A stretch of 64,000 nucleotides of DNA from Branchiostoma lanceolatum (taxonomy: Eukaryota > Chordata > Leptocardii > Amphioxiformes > Branchiostomatidae). Each line of letters starts with the position of its first letter. Positions within the stretch are counted from its first letter, which is position 1. This document shows positions 55,095 through 64,000 of this stretch, one piece after another. Below the pieces are notes generated by a model. That model saw only the letters and a list, made by a program, of their open reading frames with translations, was not told where the DNA came from and made no database searches. The stretch spans positions 7,342,001 through 7,406,000 of the forward strand of contig NC_089735.1 of NCBI RefSeq assembly GCF_035083965.1, in the 5' to 3' direction. Made by a program: the position numbers and the translations under genes.

Positions 55095-55935
55095 AATTTC
55101 CGATCTGTGTCAGTTTCAGTCGTTAGCTGCATCTTAAAAACTCACCTAGAGCTTCGTAGTAAAGAAATGCTACAAGAGGCAATGAGGAATAGATAGTCTT
55201 GCCTTTTCTCCTTTGCACATGTCGACATTTCTCCACACTTGGGCTGCCATCTCGACTCGTGACTGGAAGGTCTCGACATAAGAAAGCAAGTAAGCATATG
55301 TCGATGAAGGCTGTACCCGTTCTATAGTGATGTAATCTACATCAGAGTGAACGAAACCAGTGACTCTGATAGAGAGTGCCCGGCCGTTCGGCCTAGCCCT
55401 TCAACTTTCCTTCACAGTCTTCCAGCACTTTTTTGGTGGTCCTACTGTAGGCAAAGATCTTCTTGAAATGGCAGTACCCGTTTAAACGTTGTAGGAGTAT
55501 ATCACTATTCATTATCATCTGACGTAATGACCTAAATACCATTTTGTTTTTTATAGATGCGATTACTGATACGAGCAAAAGAGATGACGAATACACCAGT
55601 CATATGTAATGTTTTTCTTTTACTCGAAGCGGACGAAGGCACCAGCGGCTTAATAAACTGAATATTTTGCGCTCTTCTTACCTTTTGATCTAACAAAGAA
55701 AGAAGAAAAAAAATGATTGCGTTCTCAATTCTCTCCCACGTGTTAATGTTAAAAACACAATAACATAAGAAATGTATCGATTGTTTTATATACAGAATAA
55801 TACATTCATTCATGTCTAAAAGTCTTTAAAAGTATGAAATAAGCTTATGCTATATAATGCATCTGCTTTGAATAATGTTCAGGAAGAAAATTCAAGAAAA
55901 TAGTGCCGAAAATAATTTCATCAGATTGGTAAAAC

Positions 55936-56100
55936 ATAGTATATTGGAGTTTCCTTCACAGCCAGTAAATCCTACATCGGCTACCTACAGAGATGAGAAG
56001 CAGCACTCTAGTCAGAAGTTCTGAACAAGGTGTCTGACAGACACTGAAATGTCAGCAGGTGAGAATTTACTGGTTGTGAAAAAAGAAAACTCCAATATCC
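55936..56100. mobile_element. 165-bp palindromic MITE (TATTGGAGTTT arms)
   Basis: The left arm TATATTGGAGTTTCCTTCACAGCCAGTAAA pairs with the right arm TTTACTGGTTGTG...AAAACTCCAATATC. A central TGTCTGACAGACA palindrome is also present. No coding potential. Confidence 0.7.
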
Positions 56101-56289
56101 CTAGAAAGTAGCTGTATTAACAGTAAGCTCAATACTTTGTGGTAATGAAACATGTGTTTGATAAAATTATGGTGGATACTGCGTGAAATGAGCTCGAGTG
56201 ATTAACTGTATATGAACAATGCTAGCAGAACAACATTGAAGACCGATCGAGGCGCTTAATATCCCACATATAATTTATGTATGGATATA

Positions 56290-56715
56290 CATTTATCTTC
56301 CAGATTAATGCATGTTGTCTGAAACTAAATGCATTAACGATTGGTGCGACAGTTTGATTCAGTATGCAGTGCTATTTTGTAATAAAATGTACATTCTTTT
56401 TCCAAGTGAGTCTACAGCAGGGGGCGTTTCTGTGGTGCTCAAAAGAAATGTTGACGCAGATACAATATGTTTGGTATGACTGGCACAGACGATTCCCATC
56501 AGTAATTACACTGCACTGGAAATGTGCAGCATGCATTGTTTAGCTGTACAAACAACTAAACTACAACTAATAATCTTTTTGTCTATGGATGGAGTACCTA
56601 AGATACAGTTCAGGGGTCAGGCCTATGTTCTTATTATAGCTAAAATCCTATAGTATACGGACACACGTAGCTACTACAAACAAATAAGCTTAGTCAATCT
56701 GAATAAGATATACAG
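56290..56715 (-). repeat. Diverged duplicate of the LRR-Ig 3' flank (51560-51960)
   Basis: The two stretches align along their whole length in the same orientation. Shared words include GCATGTTGTCTGAAACTAAATGCAT, TGTGGTGCTCAAA, TGTTGACG(T/C)AGATACAA, GATGGAGT(G/A)CCTAAGATACAGTTC and CTACAAACAAAT. The original lies downstream of the LRR-Ig gene on its coding strand, so this copy probably marks a former tandem duplicate. No coding remnant is recognised beyond 56715. Confidence 0.75.
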
Positions 56716-57458
56716 CATATAACCTTCTATTTCGAGGAACTACAAAAATGGAGATTGCCTACAAAACTACGGTTTTATAGCTCATTTAGTGACATATCTT
56801 ATATTATAGAATACTGTTTACACAGTTCCTTCACATACATTTAGATGTATTTGAATACTAGTTTAATAAATATGCTGGGTGCCCTATATATTCCACTGTT
56901 TTAAAAATATAAATCAGACTTAGCAAGTTTAGAATTAGAATGTGAGCATTCGAAATTAGAGATAAACATAAGACAACTTAGTTTCTAGAACAAGTCTGAA
57001 AATGCAATCTTTAGTTTAATGCACCATGCAGAGGTTTGATGATTACATACTATTTGTAATCCAGTAATAGCTTTCGATATAGATGACGAGGAACACCTGA
57101 TCATATATAACAATAAAGCATCACCAGTGAAAATTACTTACCGGTTTTTTCTCGCTACTTTTAGTCAAAACTTATGTTGTGTATTGTTTACAAAGAGCAT
57201 TAACGTTGAAACAGAGCGTGCTATATATGTGTACATATGCTCTTTACTGCTGAATTGGTCCTGTTACCGGACTGAACCTTAGGTGGCTACTTTGGATTAT
57301 ACATGTATCTCTCATATCTATATGTATTTTTGCACTACGTAGTCAAAGGTTTCATTGTCGTGAATGATTAACTATAGCTGCTAGTGCCATTCCAATGTCT
57401 AGTGGCTATTTAGCGTTAATATACCAATTAAAATGACTGAGATACAGTCTGTTGTAAT

Positions 57459-60400
57459 CTAGCGCCTGGTAACGTCCATACAGACATGTCCACATCCGTT
57501 GGAGCAGCACTTCTCTCCCGCAACACACTCAGAGTCACTGCTGCACTCCTCAACGCAGGTACCGACCATTCCAGTGGTGTCCGGGCATTCACCAACTGTG
57601 GCTAACACACAATTATAAATCACGGTCAAAAACACATACATTAAGGTACACTCCAAATGATTGGATAAAATTTTGAAAAATTCAGACGTTTCAGAAGTCT
57701 TGGTTAATTACACCAAACGACAGACGTTTCAGATCTTGGTCGTTCAGTGCAATATAATCAGCTGTGGTCGCGCCGCGTGCTTGCGAAGCTGGTGTGTTAC
57801 GCAGAAGGGCAGTTATACCGGCTATATAGATACACATACAGACAGCATCCGCATGTCTTCTACTGAACCATCTAAAATTGTTTTCACATCGTTAACATAT
57901 CAATTCAACGTTATAGTATAAAACCTGGTTCTCCAGTTCTTCCCTTTAGTCACTGACGAAAGACAGCTGTCTGAAACGTCTGACGGTTTCAAAATTTTAT
58001 CCAGTTACTTGAGTAACTGTAATTTGGTGTATCTTATGACCCGAATGTCTAATTTTCATCGACGTGCTAAGGTATACTATACACAGTTAGCTACCATTAT
58101 ATGTTTTATATCATCAAAGGTGTGCTTTGTCCTTAAAAGACCCAGAAGCTCGGCGTCAAAATTGATAAAGGGGGGCTGATGCAATAACTGCTTCAACTAA
58201 AAGCTGGACAGTGGGATATGTTGAAAAGAGGAATAGAAAAGAAGAGGGAAAAGAAGAACCAAAAGAACTCTATAGTTTTGTGTGGATATAGTGTTTCCTC
58301 AACGGAAAAAATAATGCCTGTAGCGATATGTTTGCATGGAATAGAGGTCTACATATAACCGCACACTGACGAAAAGTCCAGAATAGCTGTCAACTCTTTA
58401 GAAAATGTACTTGTATGTCAAGATAAAAACTGATCCTTTGGAGGAAAAGGCACCCAGCCTACAACACCAGCTACAGTACAATATTGTTTACATCTTATAA
58501 TTAGAGCCGCTTGGTATTCCCACTAAGGCCATATTGATTTAATGACAAATGGATGGCATCCTGAGGAAGTCCAAAACTGATGCGAGCGTACGAATGGAAA
58601 AAAAGCCTGACAAAAAATGCCTTCATTATGAAATCTACGGGGTCAGGAAGGATGAACAAAACTAAACACAGAGAGTATGGTATACTGAGATATACGTTCT
58701 TCATTTTTGTTCTTTCAAAACTTCTTCTTCGACTTTGGAATGGACCCTGCATTCTAGGACATTAGTATCCGTTTAAAAAAAAAGCCTTTGCAACTAACAG
58801 CATGCATTTTTTCATTTTGCAGCTGCTTTTTACGATTTACAGTATGGCCGAAAACGTTTTTCTTGGAAACGGACGAAAATTGATTTCTCGCGCGGATGTC
58901 ATCAATATAATCAAATCAACATGGCCTCAAGTGCAAAGATCTTACCCGGACAGCATACAGCCCAGCGGTCCGCCGGGTGAGTTTGGCAAGAGTGAGTTGA
59001 AGGGCAGTCCTCGCGACCAAGACCCCGCCCACAGAAGATGTTAGGTATGTACTGACCCCCCGACGGGCAGTAGGGGTCTGTGAGTTGAAAAAAAAAACTC
59101 CGACGATTTGAATGGTTGAAATCTTACAATTAAAGCTTTCTCTGATGTTCACAATAAAGGCGTAAAGGGATACTAAAATCTTGTCAGTCAACTATCGTCC
59201 GAAACACAAACACAGTACTAGATACATATGATACTGAACATTACTTTTTTTTTAGAATAGCACTAATCAAATAATGTCGATTACTTTGTGATTGTAAGTT
59301 GTATGAGATTAGCAGCGAATGACTTGATGTATTTTGGGTTGATTTATGTCATTGTTATTGCTGAATATAGCCAAGTTTTACTGTGCAATGTTACGGTTAT
59401 TAGCTAAATGCTTAAAGCCAGGGATTGCGTATTACAGACCCTGAGTTAAACAAATGTGCTCGTACCATCGCAGCTAACTTCGTTGTCATTGCTGTCGTAG
59501 AAGATTGCGTTGCAGCCTCCACAGTAGTTAGCCTCACAGGTTGCACCCGGATGTGCGTCACATGTGGCAGAAGCACACGGGTCTGTGAAACAGTTGACTT
59601 GGGACACTCCAGGAGGGCACGGGGTTGCTGCATGGCAAAAGCAAAACGTATCGTGCTACATCATACCCGATACACACTGGGAACATTTTCTGGACGTACA
59701 ACAACGACGTACGTCCGTTTGACGTCCGTCCCCTTTTTCCTGGGTGAAAATCGGCTCCGCGCGTCGTATGACAGGCTCCTTTATGGCCCGTCAGCGTACG
59801 TTCACCCTGGATGTAACGTAGGACTAAAAAAATCCTGTTGTTCGACGCGCGGGTCGATTCTCACCCAGGAAAAAAGGCGACGTACGTCTAGAAAATTTTC
59901 CAAATGTGTATCGGGTGTTTGTTTGTATTGCATACGCGGTAAACCATGGAGTAACACACCAGGTTTGTACTGAAGACTACAAGCTGCATATCCGGACAGA
60001 TTGATCGACTCACACCGGGAAGGACCCCTCATCTTTTCGATAAATATATGTGACTAGATGATGACTCACCATATACAGCAAGGCCGGAGTTATTCACAGG
60101 ATGTTTCTGTCCATAAGATTTGATTTTTTTGACAATCGACAGGATGTTCCTGTGAATAGCTATAGCAGTAATTACTTTTGAAGATGACTCACAATGTAAG
60201 TTACGCCTTTTGACATACGCCAGGCCCCCATTCAACTTGACGGCGATCACGTTGCGCTCAAGCTGCGTAATACTTTAAATTTGTGCAACCCTTGACTTCA
60301 TTATTGGAATATCCTTCAAGATGTACAAGTAAGACGACAAAACACACATAGCGTAAAAAGATTCGTTTTTTTGACAATGAAATTCGTTGAGCAGTGCGTC

Positions 60401-61607
60401 AAATTTTACGTCGCAGGGCGATCGCAGTGAGGTCGCCGCCCTGGTGGGATGGGTGTGTAATAGGCAGCCTGAAGGTGGGTCAGGCACTGTTATGTTATGA
60501 ATAGCAGGAGGTCAACGACCGACAAGACATGCTTGCTGGCTGAACGGTGAATTGACTTTATGGGTGGGGCAAGAAACCCGCACTATAGAGGACCAAGCTG
60601 CCCAGTATCATTGTAGATTTTTCGTACTCTCCTAATTGAATGAGACATGCTTGAATGAGAACAAACTGACGACAATGGCTCAACTCTAACACATGATAAT
60701 CAATTGGGCAGTCTAACTAGACTTACAACGCCGTTTCCATGCTAGAATAGTGACTGTGAGAGCTTCTGGTGCAATCCTACACCATGTAAACCAGTCTGGT
60801 AAGTAACTAGCAATCTTATATGTGCATTGGTAGCTTGCGTTCTAAATCTTTGTTGTCCCAGGTAGATACTAGTAGCCTGATTAATTCGCACTTATAGCGG
60901 CCCGCCCATGGTCAACATCCGAGGGAAGGGGCCATTCGCAGCCTCCGACGGTGGAGTTAGCGTTGCACAGACTAAGCCACAGACTAAGCCACAGTAACTG
61001 TGCGAAAGATGACGCACAGCATGACTCAATTCAAACATACAACAGAATGTTATGTCTACAAATAGCTAGCAGGGACGAGAATTCTTTCCCAAAACTCTAA
61101 CAATGCATTAACTCCAAATTCGACGTACGTGTTACCAACCACGTACAGTCATCCGAGTAAGCAAAAACTTGGGAATGTTGTGAGTGGTCGGCAGGTCTTG
61201 GTCGGCTTAGTGTGACCAAGGAACTCAGAAGCGAGGGTCTGACAGAACAGGCCGTCGAAAAGGATTTATCATTCAATACCATTAGACTGCCGAATTTTGT
61301 ACGACACACTCGTAAGACTTCTAAAATTCCCTAAATATGCTATCGTACGACAAGTGTGAACGGGCGCCTCGCGAGACATTGTTTGTGTATAACAGTTTTG
61401 ACAGGACACTATCTTTATATCGTTGTAGAGCAATACAACTAAAACTACTACTTGTTACTTTCGTCAACTTTTAAAGTACAACACAGCGTTGTTGAGTTTA
61501 CCTGGAGGTGATGTTGTTGCCGGTGGTGGTGGCCCAAAGGGTGGGCCACAGCACACAGCCACCCCGAGCAGACACACGGTCACAGCTGTAAACAGGAGAG
61601 CCTTCAT
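57459..61607 (-). CDS. Secreted WAP-domain (four-disulfide core) protein, 3 exons, 134 aa
   Basis: Model on minus: 61607-61502, 59627-59466, 57595-57459. GT/AG introns, both in phase 1, close perfectly at 405 nt. Residues 1-20 are a signal peptide ([20 protein letters not shown]), followed by a Pro/Thr linker. Residues about 37-89 form an eight-cysteine module with [13 protein letters not shown] and [13 protein letters not shown], which I have seen in other secreted invertebrate proteins but cannot name. Residues 91-134 are a canonical WAP domain: eight Cys in the order C-C-C-C-CC-C-C ([13 protein letters not shown] ... [13 protein letters not shown]). WAP domains commonly inhibit serine proteases or act as antimicrobials. 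The Met at 61607 is chosen because it opens the signal peptide; an upstream in-frame Met would bury it. Confidence 0.85.
57655..58067. mobile_element. Inverted-repeat MITE, GAAACGTCTGAC family, in WAP-gene intron 2
   Basis: The left arm TTGGATAAAATTTTGAAA...CAGACGTTTCAG is inverted at the right as CTGAAACGTCTGACGGTTTCAAAATTTTATCCA. The tail ATGTCTAATTTTCATCGACG matches the tail of the 44556 copy. The centre (57740-57930) is unlike the other copies and may be a further insertion. Confidence 0.75.
58515..58930. mobile_element. MITE of the GGCCATGTTGATTTGATTATAT family, copy 3, most complete
   Basis: The left arm AAGGCCATATTGATTTAATGACAAATGGATGGCATCC is inverted at the right as GCGGATGTCATCAATATAATCAAATCAACATGGCC. 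About 400 bp, with the shared interior TTCATTATGAAATCTACG. It lies in WAP-gene intron 2. The plus frame starting [12 protein letters not shown] falls across its right arm and is not accepted as a gene. Confidence 0.7.
59667..59910. mobile_element. 245-bp palindromic MITE (CCCGATACACA ends) in WAP-gene intron 1
   Basis: The end CCCGATACACACTGGGAACATTTTCTGGACGT is inverted at the right as ACGTCTAGAAAATTTTCCAAATGTGTATCGGG. An inner pair, CCTGGGTGAAAATCG and CGATTCTCACCCAGG, extends the palindrome. The element ends 39 bp upstream of exon 2 (minus strand), so it lies close to the splice acceptor. Confidence 0.8.
60270..60440. repeat. Interspersed repeat shared with 25730-25870
   Basis: TGTGCAACCCTTGACTTCATTATTGGAATATCCTTCAA and TGACAATGAAATTCGT match TGTGTAACCCTTGAGTTTATAATGGGAATATCTTTCAA and TCGATGAAATTCGT near 25735-25850 in the same orientation. 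Non-coding; class not determined. Confidence 0.55.
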
Positions 61608-61733
61608 TTTTGTAATCTGTTCGGACGTCGGGCGGTGACAGGCGGTGACTGGCAAATGCTGACACTGCCTCACAATGAAAATGTGAGACGACAGGTTGCG
61701 TCACACCAGTGGAAGAGTCCACTTTGTTCGGGT

Positions 61734-61741
61734 CTATATAA
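61734..61741 (-). promoter_or_regulatory. TATA box of the WAP gene
   Basis: On the minus strand TTATATAG lies about 127 bp upstream of the ATG at 61607, giving a leader of roughly 100 bp. It is the only TATA-like match near the start. Confidence 0.55.
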
Positions 61742-62481
61742 GTCAGTTTCATGAGGTTTTGTGCTTTATCTTTCGCTGCGTGTGAAGGGTGATCTAGTTA
61801 TTCTTTTTAGGGGGAAAGAATGGCGTTAACTTACTGTTTCCGTAGACGCAGCTTGTTGAAGGCACGTGGTCATAATGGTTTGTTCCGACCTCGAGGGGTG
61901 TACGAATCCTGTGACACGTTAGACCGGTCTTCTGTTCTATGAACCCATAGATCATTGCGCAATCAGCTAACATTGTCTCACAACAGAAAACACATTAATA
62001 ATATTGCAAAAGTACATTTAGAATATCATTTGGATAGCTTCCGTCAGATTAAAAAAAAAACTTACAAACTTCGAAGACTTAACTTAAATAGATACAATAT
62101 GATATTCTCATAAAGTCACGTCACCGATGCAATACATAACTTTTACCAAGAAAAATTGCCTTGTAATTTTTTCACCGCGTCTTTTCAAAGCTTATTTGAA
62201 GTCAGGCTTATTCGAGGACAAAGTAAGCAAATGTCATTTGAAGTCATATGTGTTTGAAAGAATGTAACCTTTTGTAATATACCACTTATTTTTGGTGAGT
62301 CAGACTTCATGAATGGGGAGAAGAGAGGCCATTGGCCTTCCTTGTCTTCTTTGAATACATGAGGACGACTGTGTAATTAAGGGGTCATGGCTAACAGAAC
62401 GAGTCATGTGATGCCATGCAGGAAGGGGAGGGGGGCAAGACTGGATGGAAAGACTCTAAAGCCCCCCTCTTATTGGGATAC

Positions 62482-62524
62482 AACTAGTTGGCGACTAGTT
62501 GCAAATGACAGTCGCCAACTAGTT
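62482..62524. repeat. Perfect 15-bp-arm hairpin
   Basis: AACTAGTTGGCGACT and AGTCGCCAACTAGTT are exact complements around a 13-nt loop. No flanking duplication recognised. Confidence 0.85.
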
Positions 62525-62954
62525 TCGGGCTTAAAACAGGAACCATGGATGAGACTGGTATTGGATGCCACCATGATCCCTGACCCTAAAAGCTAAGGAT
62601 GTGCTTAGGTTAAAGCAACTAAAACGGTACATAGAATCTATCATCCTCTGATATCAGATGGACAAACAAGATGACAGATGAAATTTACAGAGACGTTTAT
62701 TCTGTTTGTTTAGATTAAAGTATTAGATAGAATTTGTTAAATTGTAATTGTGGTGTCTACTTTGGTAGTCTACGAAATACTTTGGTAGTCTAAGAATTAC
62801 TTTGAATAGACATGAGCTCTGTGTAGCTCTACATGTTACCGACCCAATGTCTTACACTACCAGACAGTGCAAGACGAGTCAGTTCTTTTATTCATAATCT
62901 GGATTATGAAAAGCTGGCTTATTTATGCGCAACCATGCAACTGACGCCACTGAT

Positions 62955-63025
62955 GTTGTGCCCTTGGGAAAGGCACTTTTCACGACTTCCCTCGCTCCAC
63001 CCAGGTGTAAAAATGGGTATATTGT
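62955..63025 (+). repeat. SINE body fragment
   Basis: CTTGGGAAAGGCACTT...CTCCACCCAGGTGTAAAAATGGGTA matches the body of the SINE at 39595-39835 in opposite orientation. The tRNA-like head is missing. Confidence 0.65.
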
Positions 63026-63279
63026 TTTCTGTACGTGTACCGTTAATATAAGTTATGAAACCTTTTGTGCGGTGCCACGTCGTCCTTGTCTGTCAAAAGT
63101 CGAAGTAAAAATAACATACTTCAATATTCCTTATTTGTTGTCTCTATATCTCAAAGGTGTATTGAAGAGTAACTTGTGTTCGTAACTGTATTGGCCAGGC
63201 TGCCTACAATGTGAATGTCACGGCTGTAAATTGCAGACTTGTGAGGGTCTGGAAGTTTACGTTTAACTTAGCTGAATTC

Positions 63280-63560
63280 CTTGGGTAATTTGCTGCTTAC
63301 GGTATTGATGGCATTGCATTAAATCTGTTTCGAAATTACGTGAATGATAGAAAAAATATGTGACTCTGAATGGAACCATGTCTATCTAGTGCAAGGAAAT
63401 TCACTGTGGAGTACCACATGTATCAACTTTAGGTTCTCTACTATTCTTGATTTACATCAATGATTTAAAAAGTGTAGTAAAAGCCTCCTCAATATATATA
63501 CTTTATTCTACACTGTTTGCCGATGACACCAACACATCCCTTTTTCCCAAGTCTTTGATT
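63280..63560 (+). pseudogene. Decayed LINE reverse transcriptase fragment
   Basis: Across several frames the reverse transcriptase landmarks remain readable: GIALNLFRNYVNDRKN, then GVPHVSTLGSLLF-like sequence, IYINDLKSVV, and LFADDTNT with the catalytic Asp pair. This order (VPQGSxLGPLLFxxYINDL...FADD) is typical of jockey/CR1-type LINEs. Interrupted by stops and frame changes, so dead. Confidence 0.6.
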
Positions 63561-64000
63561 CTCTGATACAACTGGCAGATAAAAAAATGTCTTAAGTAGC
63601 TACATGGCTTGAAGAAAATTAATTATCAATAAATACAAGGATCAATAAATTTCAGTATCTTCACATTTTATTTCCTCACAAACAATTATCCCAATATATA
63701 TGTATTTGATATTTCTTAACCCTTATTCATTTGAACACAGCTATTATAGAAATCATCTTCATATTCCTCTCTTCCGCACATGATCAGCAAAGTCCTCGGT
63801 AAAATACGGATATGTCACGATATGGAACAGTCTTCAAATTTACGAACAACTTATTTTCTGATGTTACAAATCAATCTCATAAGACATCCTATAGCCTCCT
63901 GTCATTGCCGCATAAGTTGAGTTCTTATCTAATCTTAATTCATATGTAAGCAATTTTTGATTATTCTAATTATATCTTCATCACTTTCTATGCGTTACTT
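63561..64000. other. AT-rich end of window, nothing recognised
   Basis: This probably continues the LINE remnant at 63280, but no further motif is readable. No exon or RNA gene is seen. Confidence 0.4.

Larger units (their letters stand above)
55095..57458. other. Intergenic stretch with duplicated LRR-Ig 3' flank
   Basis: Apart from the MITE at 55936-56100 and the duplicated block at 56290-56715, I see no gene. The short minus frames at 55393-55813 lack supporting motifs or splice context. The stretch upstream of the receptor ATG (55095-55140) shows no clear TATA box. Confidence 0.5.
61742..63279. other. Intergenic stretch with SINE remnant and a hairpin
   Basis: No gene is supportable. 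A 15-bp-arm hairpin lies at 62482-62524 and a SINE body fragment at about 62955-63025. The 69-codon frame at 62387 crosses the hairpin and has no independent support. Confidence 0.5.

Noticed and set aside
58802-59044. 80-codon plus frame [20 protein letters not shown]
   Set aside because: It crosses the right arm of a MITE and the end of the frame has no motif.
59425-59973. 182-codon plus frame
   Set aside because: Antisense to exon 2 of the WAP gene and continues through a palindromic MITE.

Overview
The window reads as nuclear DNA of an invertebrate deuterostome, most likely an amphioxus (Branchiostoma-like) genome. The reasons are intron-rich host genes with GT/AG junctions and matching phases, a single-exon LRR-Ig receptor of the kind expanded in amphioxus, and a very dense load of short inverted-repeat elements, tRNA-derived SINEs, LINE scraps and a tyrosine-recombinase retrotransposon. 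The species call is inference. The sequence contains no prokaryotic operons and no CRISPR.

Layout. 1-6.9 kb: intergenic, with a LINE scrap and a 69-bp palindromic satellite (2367-3022). 6.9-10.8 kb (+): a three-exon gene for a 128-residue R-SNARE-like protein with an N-terminal MGxC acylation motif; intron 2 carries a 1.3-kb TA-flanked MITE. 10.8-13.8 kb: repeats. 13.8-25.3 kb: a nested repeat block. Its outer inverted arms enclose ~150-190-bp and ~360-bp tandem arrays in opposite orientation. A young 7.06-kb Ngaro/PAT-like retrotransposon (14232-21298, coding on minus) sits inside the left array, and a small candidate host gene fragment (minus) lies in the middle. 26.8-28.1 kb (+): a two-exon gene for a small secreted peptide with a run of seven arginines and an acidic tail. 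29.8-48.0 kb (+): a complete 19-exon neutral ceramidase gene (715 aa), its introns full of MITEs and SINEs. 50.6-51.3 kb: a 39-bp minisatellite. 52.0-55.1 kb (-): a single-exon LRR-Ig transmembrane receptor whose tail is built of exact 17-residue tyrosine repeats. 55.1-57.4 kb: a diverged duplicate of that gene's 3' flank plus MITEs. 57.5-61.6 kb (-): a three-exon secreted WAP-domain protein. 61.7-64.0 kb: intergenic, with SINE and LINE scraps.

The host genes do not form an obvious pathway. Several are secreted or membrane proteins plausible at a mucosal or gut surface (ceramidase, WAP protein, arginine-rich peptide, LRR-Ig receptor), but this is inference. The items most worth following are the periodic phospho-tyrosine array of the LRR-Ig receptor, the acyl-anchored R-SNARE, two ~34-bp palindromic micro-insertions with 7-bp target duplications, and a MITE whose target duplication appears to have copied a splice branch point. 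All exon models come from reading splice sites and phases by eye; no alignment or transcript data were available.
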